Source of the DNA: Chloroflexota bacterium
GTDB lineage: Bacteria; Chloroflexota; Limnocylindria; Limnocylindrales; CSP1-4
Direction: 5' to 3'
NCBI GenBank assembly: GCA_017881985.1
Contig: JADGQH010000123.1
Span: 1 to 8,950, forward strand
Length of the DNA: 8,950 nt
Under the pieces are notes generated by a model. It did no database searches. It had not been told where the DNA came from and was given only the letters and a program-made list of their open reading frames with translations. Made by a program: the position numbers and the translations under genes. The number at the start of each line of letters is the position of its first letter. The stretch's first letter is position 1. This document shows positions 7,460 through 8,950 of the stretch, in pieces.

Positions 7460-7461
7460 CT
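7456..7461 (+). promoter_or_regulatory. candidate -10 element for the zinc-ribbon gene
   Basis: TATACT matches the TATAAT consensus at five of six positions and stands out in G+C-rich DNA. It would place the start of transcription near 7468 and a leader of about 50 bases before the ATG at 7517. No recognisable -35 lies 16-18 bases upstream, which is common in high-GC bacteria. Confidence 0.5.
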
Positions 7462-7475
7462 CTCGCCTCGCGGAC

Positions 7476-7493
7476 GGGGCCGGGGGGGCCGGG
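7476..7493 (+). other. G-quadruplex-type motif in the presumed leader
   Basis: The sequence is GGGG, CC, seven G, CC, GGG. The seven-G run can supply two tracts, so it fits four tracts of at least three G with loops of one to two bases. It lies just downstream of the candidate -10 and would be in the transcript of the zinc-ribbon gene. Folding is not shown. Confidence 0.4.
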
Positions 7494-7516
7494 ACGCGCG
7501 CGTACACGGGGGCCCG

Positions 7517-8950
7517 ATGGCCGAGATCCTGACCGAGTCGTTCTGCGAACGCTGCGGCTCGCGATACACGTTCGAGTCGACCACCGGGCACCGCCGTGGA
7601 CTTGGGCGGATTCGCACGCTCTCCCGCGGGGTCAAGAACTTCGTCGCGAACGACGACGCGTCGTTCACCGACGCGATGGCCCTCGCCCGCGAGGAGGATT
7701 CCCGGAACGCGTCGATCCAGCAGCTCGACGCCTTCCACAAGACCTTCAACTTCTGCATGACGTGCCGCCAGTACACGTGCCGGAACTGCTGGAACAGCGC
7801 CGTCGGCGAGTGCCTCACATGCGCTCCCGACCTCAGCCTGGAGGTCCTGCCGGCCGCGTTCCCGGACCTCGCGCTGATCGGGGCCGAGGCGGTCGTGGCA
7901 TCCCCGGAGGCGTCTGCGCCAAACGTCGCGGCGTCGGCGTGGCCCTCGTCCGACGTGCGGGCCGTCGCGGCCATCCCGTCGTACACGGAGGCCCTCGCGG
8001 CCGAAGCCGCGGCGGAGCAGGCGGCCGAGGCCGAGGCGGAGGCGGCGCGCCAGCTCGCGGCGGAGCAGGCGGCGGAAGCCGAGGCGGAGCTGACCGCGAC
8101 GGAGCTCGCCGCGATCGAGGGCGCACTCCATCGCCACGTCGATGACCTCGACGGCTCGGCCACGGCCGGTGCGGCACCGGCGAGCCCCCAGCAGGCACCG
8201 GATGGAATCGAGACGGTGGCTGAAACCCCGGACGCGGCCATCACACCTGCTCCGAGCGAGGCGGTGTCGACGAGCCCGCTCGAACCCGTCACGGCTGCGA
8301 AGGCCGAGACCCGGCGCTTCTTCCAGTGGTTCCGGGTGCGACGCAGTCGTCGCGCACTCCCCGTCCCTTCGGTCCCCGTTGCATCGCTGGACGACACGAC
8401 CGCGATCACGCCGATCGAGCCTGCAGGCACCCTCTTCGGCGAACCGAAGGCGCCGCCGCCGGAGCCTCTCGAGGTCGAGGTCGCGGCCATGACGCCGGAG
8501 CCCGAACCGACGTCGCTCGCTGTCGGGTCCTCCGACATGGCCGAAGCGGCGCTGGAGCCCGAGCTTGAGCCCGTCGCGGCCGCGGCGTCCGAGCCGGAGC
8601 CTGTCGCTGTCGACGTTGCGGCATCCGAGCCGGAGCCTGTCGCGGCCGCCGCGCCGGAGCCGGTCGCTGTCGACCTTGCGGCGCCCGAGCCGATCGAGGT
8701 TGCCGCGGCGGCACCCGAGCCCGAGCCGGTCGCCGGCGAGTCCGCAGTCGTGGCCGAGGCAGCGGCGGAACCCGAGCCCGAGCCGGTCGAGGTTGCCGCG
8801 GTGGCACCTGAGCCCGAGCCGGTCGAGACCGAGGTCGCGGCAGTCGCGGCGGCACCCGGGCTCGAACCGGAGCCGGTCCAGGTCGCCACGATGGCGCCCG
8901 AGCCCGAACCGGAGCCCGTCCGGATCGCGGCGGTCGCGGCGGCGCCCGAG
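7517..8950 (+). CDS. unrecognised double zinc-ribbon / coiled-coil / Pro-Glu repeat protein (partial, runs off right edge)
   Basis: An ATG opens 478 codons with no stop before the window ends; no in-frame start lies just upstream, and GGGGG four bases before it is the only ribosome-site candidate. Eight cysteines form four CxxC pairs at residues 10/13, 80/83, 88/91 and 99/102, consistent with two zinc-binding ribbons, the first pair separated from the rest by 66 residues. Residues about 158-205 are Ala/Glu/Gln-rich with heptad-like character and probably form a coiled coil. A basic-aromatic patch, RRFFQWFRVRRSRR (266-279), follows. From residue 315 the chain is Pro-Glu-Pro-Val-Ala repeats. 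No signal peptide or membrane helix is visible, so the known part looks cytoplasmic. Ligand, partner and C-terminal domain are unknown. Divergence from fhaA suggests, but does not prove, a link with envelope growth. The opposite strand is also open but reads only Ser/Gly/Ala low complexity. Confidence 0.8.
   Translation, partial: MAEILTESFCERCGSRYTFESTTGHRRGLGRIRTLSRGVKNFVANDDASFTDAMALAREEDSRNASIQQLDAFHKTFNFCMTCRQYTCRNCWNSAVGECLTCAPDLSLEVLPAAFPDLALIGAEAVVASPEASAPNVAASAWPSSDVRAVAAIPSYTEALAAEAAAEQAAEAEAEAARQLAAEQAAEAEAELTATELAAIEGALHRHVDDLDGSATAGAAPASPQQAPDGIETVAETPDAAITPAPSEAVSTSPLEPVTAAKAETRRFFQWFRVRRSRRALPVPSVPVASLDDTTAITPIEPAGTLFGEPKAPPPEPLEVEVAAMTPEPEPTSLAVGSSDMAEAALEPELEPVAAAASEPEPVAVDVAASEPEPVAAAAPEPVAVDLAAPEPIEVAAAAPEPEPVAGESAVVAEAAAEPEPEPVEVAAVAPEPEPVETEVAAVAAAPGLEPEPVQVATMAPEPEPEPVRIAAVAAAPE
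7988..8131 (+). other. Ala/Glu-rich predicted coiled-coil segment
   Basis: Codons about 158-205 of the zinc-ribbon protein include two near copies of an AAEQAAEAEAE module, followed by LTATELAAIEGALHRHVDDL. The composition favours a long charged helix and probable oligomerisation. Part of the similarity is simple codon-level repetition of gcg/gag. Confidence 0.5.
8459..8950 (+). repeat. Pro-Glu repeat tract with partial 36-base periodicity
   Basis: In-frame degenerate repeats encode variants of PEPEPV followed by Val/Ala-rich residues. Exact DNA copies exist: TCCGAGCCGGAGCCTGTCGC at 8588 and 8624, and GAGCCCGAGCCGGTCGAG at 8774 and 8810. Both pairs are 36 bases (12 codons) apart. The tract reaches the window edge, so total copy number is unknown. 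It predicts an extended, acidic, disordered spacer. Confidence 0.75.

Larger units (their letters stand above)
7347..7516. promoter_or_regulatory. divergent promoter region between fhaA and the zinc-ribbon gene
   Basis: This 170-base spacer separates genes read in opposite directions, so it must hold promoters for both. It contains the TATACT/GTATAC element, a run of G-tracts, and short purine stretches before each start (GGA before fhaA; GGGGG at 7508-7512 before the plus-strand ATG). No operator-like inverted repeat longer than six bases was seen. Confidence 0.7.

Noticed and set aside
7450..8889. Long minus-strand open frame reading Ser/Gly/Ala/Thr repeats, like a surface or PE-PGRS-type protein
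   Set aside because: It is the reverse shadow of the Pro-Glu repeat. The plus frame has four ordered CxxC pairs and strong G/C third-position bias, while the minus frame has only low complexity and a disordered Arg-rich end; it would also cross the promoter spacer.
1..8950. CRISPR array, tRNA/rRNA genes, insertion sequence or attachment site
   Set aside because: No regularly spaced repeats, no cloverleaf or rRNA-like stretch, no transposase and no terminal inverted repeats were seen. The only repeats are the in-frame Pro-Glu tract and the 12-base duplication.

Overview
The window is very G+C-rich, densely coded and strongly biased to G or C at third codon positions. Its gene content is bacterial cell-envelope machinery. 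The pair of FHA proteins next to rodA and pbpA is the arrangement familiar from Actinomycetota (fhaA-fhaB-pstP-rodA-pbpA-pknA-pknB), but the Ser/Thr phosphatase and kinase genes are missing. This, together with the adjacent MoxR/DUF58/transglutaminase block and an unfamiliar zinc-ribbon gene, suggests a non-model high-GC lineage such as a soil or freshwater Chloroflexota (Limnocylindria-like) or a deep-branching actinobacterium. That placement is an inference; no rRNA or other phylogenetic marker is present.

Layout from right to left, because seven of the eight genes are on the minus strand. From about 7.35 kb down to 3.29 kb lies a tightly packed run: fhaA (DUF3662 + FHA), fhaB (one membrane helix + FHA), rodA (SEDS glycosyltransferase) and pbpA (class B transpeptidase). 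The genes overlap by 13, 4 and 4 bases. A 200-base gap (3085-3284) follows, with a short hairpin and a 12-base tandem repeat. The second run is moxR (AAA+ ATPase), a DUF58 protein and the membrane part of a TgpA-like transglutaminase, which leaves the window at its left edge.

Diverging from fhaA across a 170-base intergenic region is one plus-strand gene from 7517 that runs off the right edge. It encodes four CxxC pairs (probably two zinc ribbons), an Ala/Glu-rich predicted coiled coil, a short basic-aromatic patch and a long Pro-Glu repeat. I do not recognise the whole protein. The shared spacer holds a TATACT/GTATAC element that could serve as a -10 box for both directions, and a G-quadruplex-type motif in the presumed leader of the plus-strand gene.

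Taken together: RodA polymerises glycan and PbpA cross-links it. The FHA proteins probably tie this pair to phospho-threonine signalling from kinases encoded elsewhere. MoxR-DUF58-TgpA is a recurrent membrane-associated chaperone/transglutaminase module. The zinc-ribbon/PE-repeat protein is the least explained element and the best candidate for something new.
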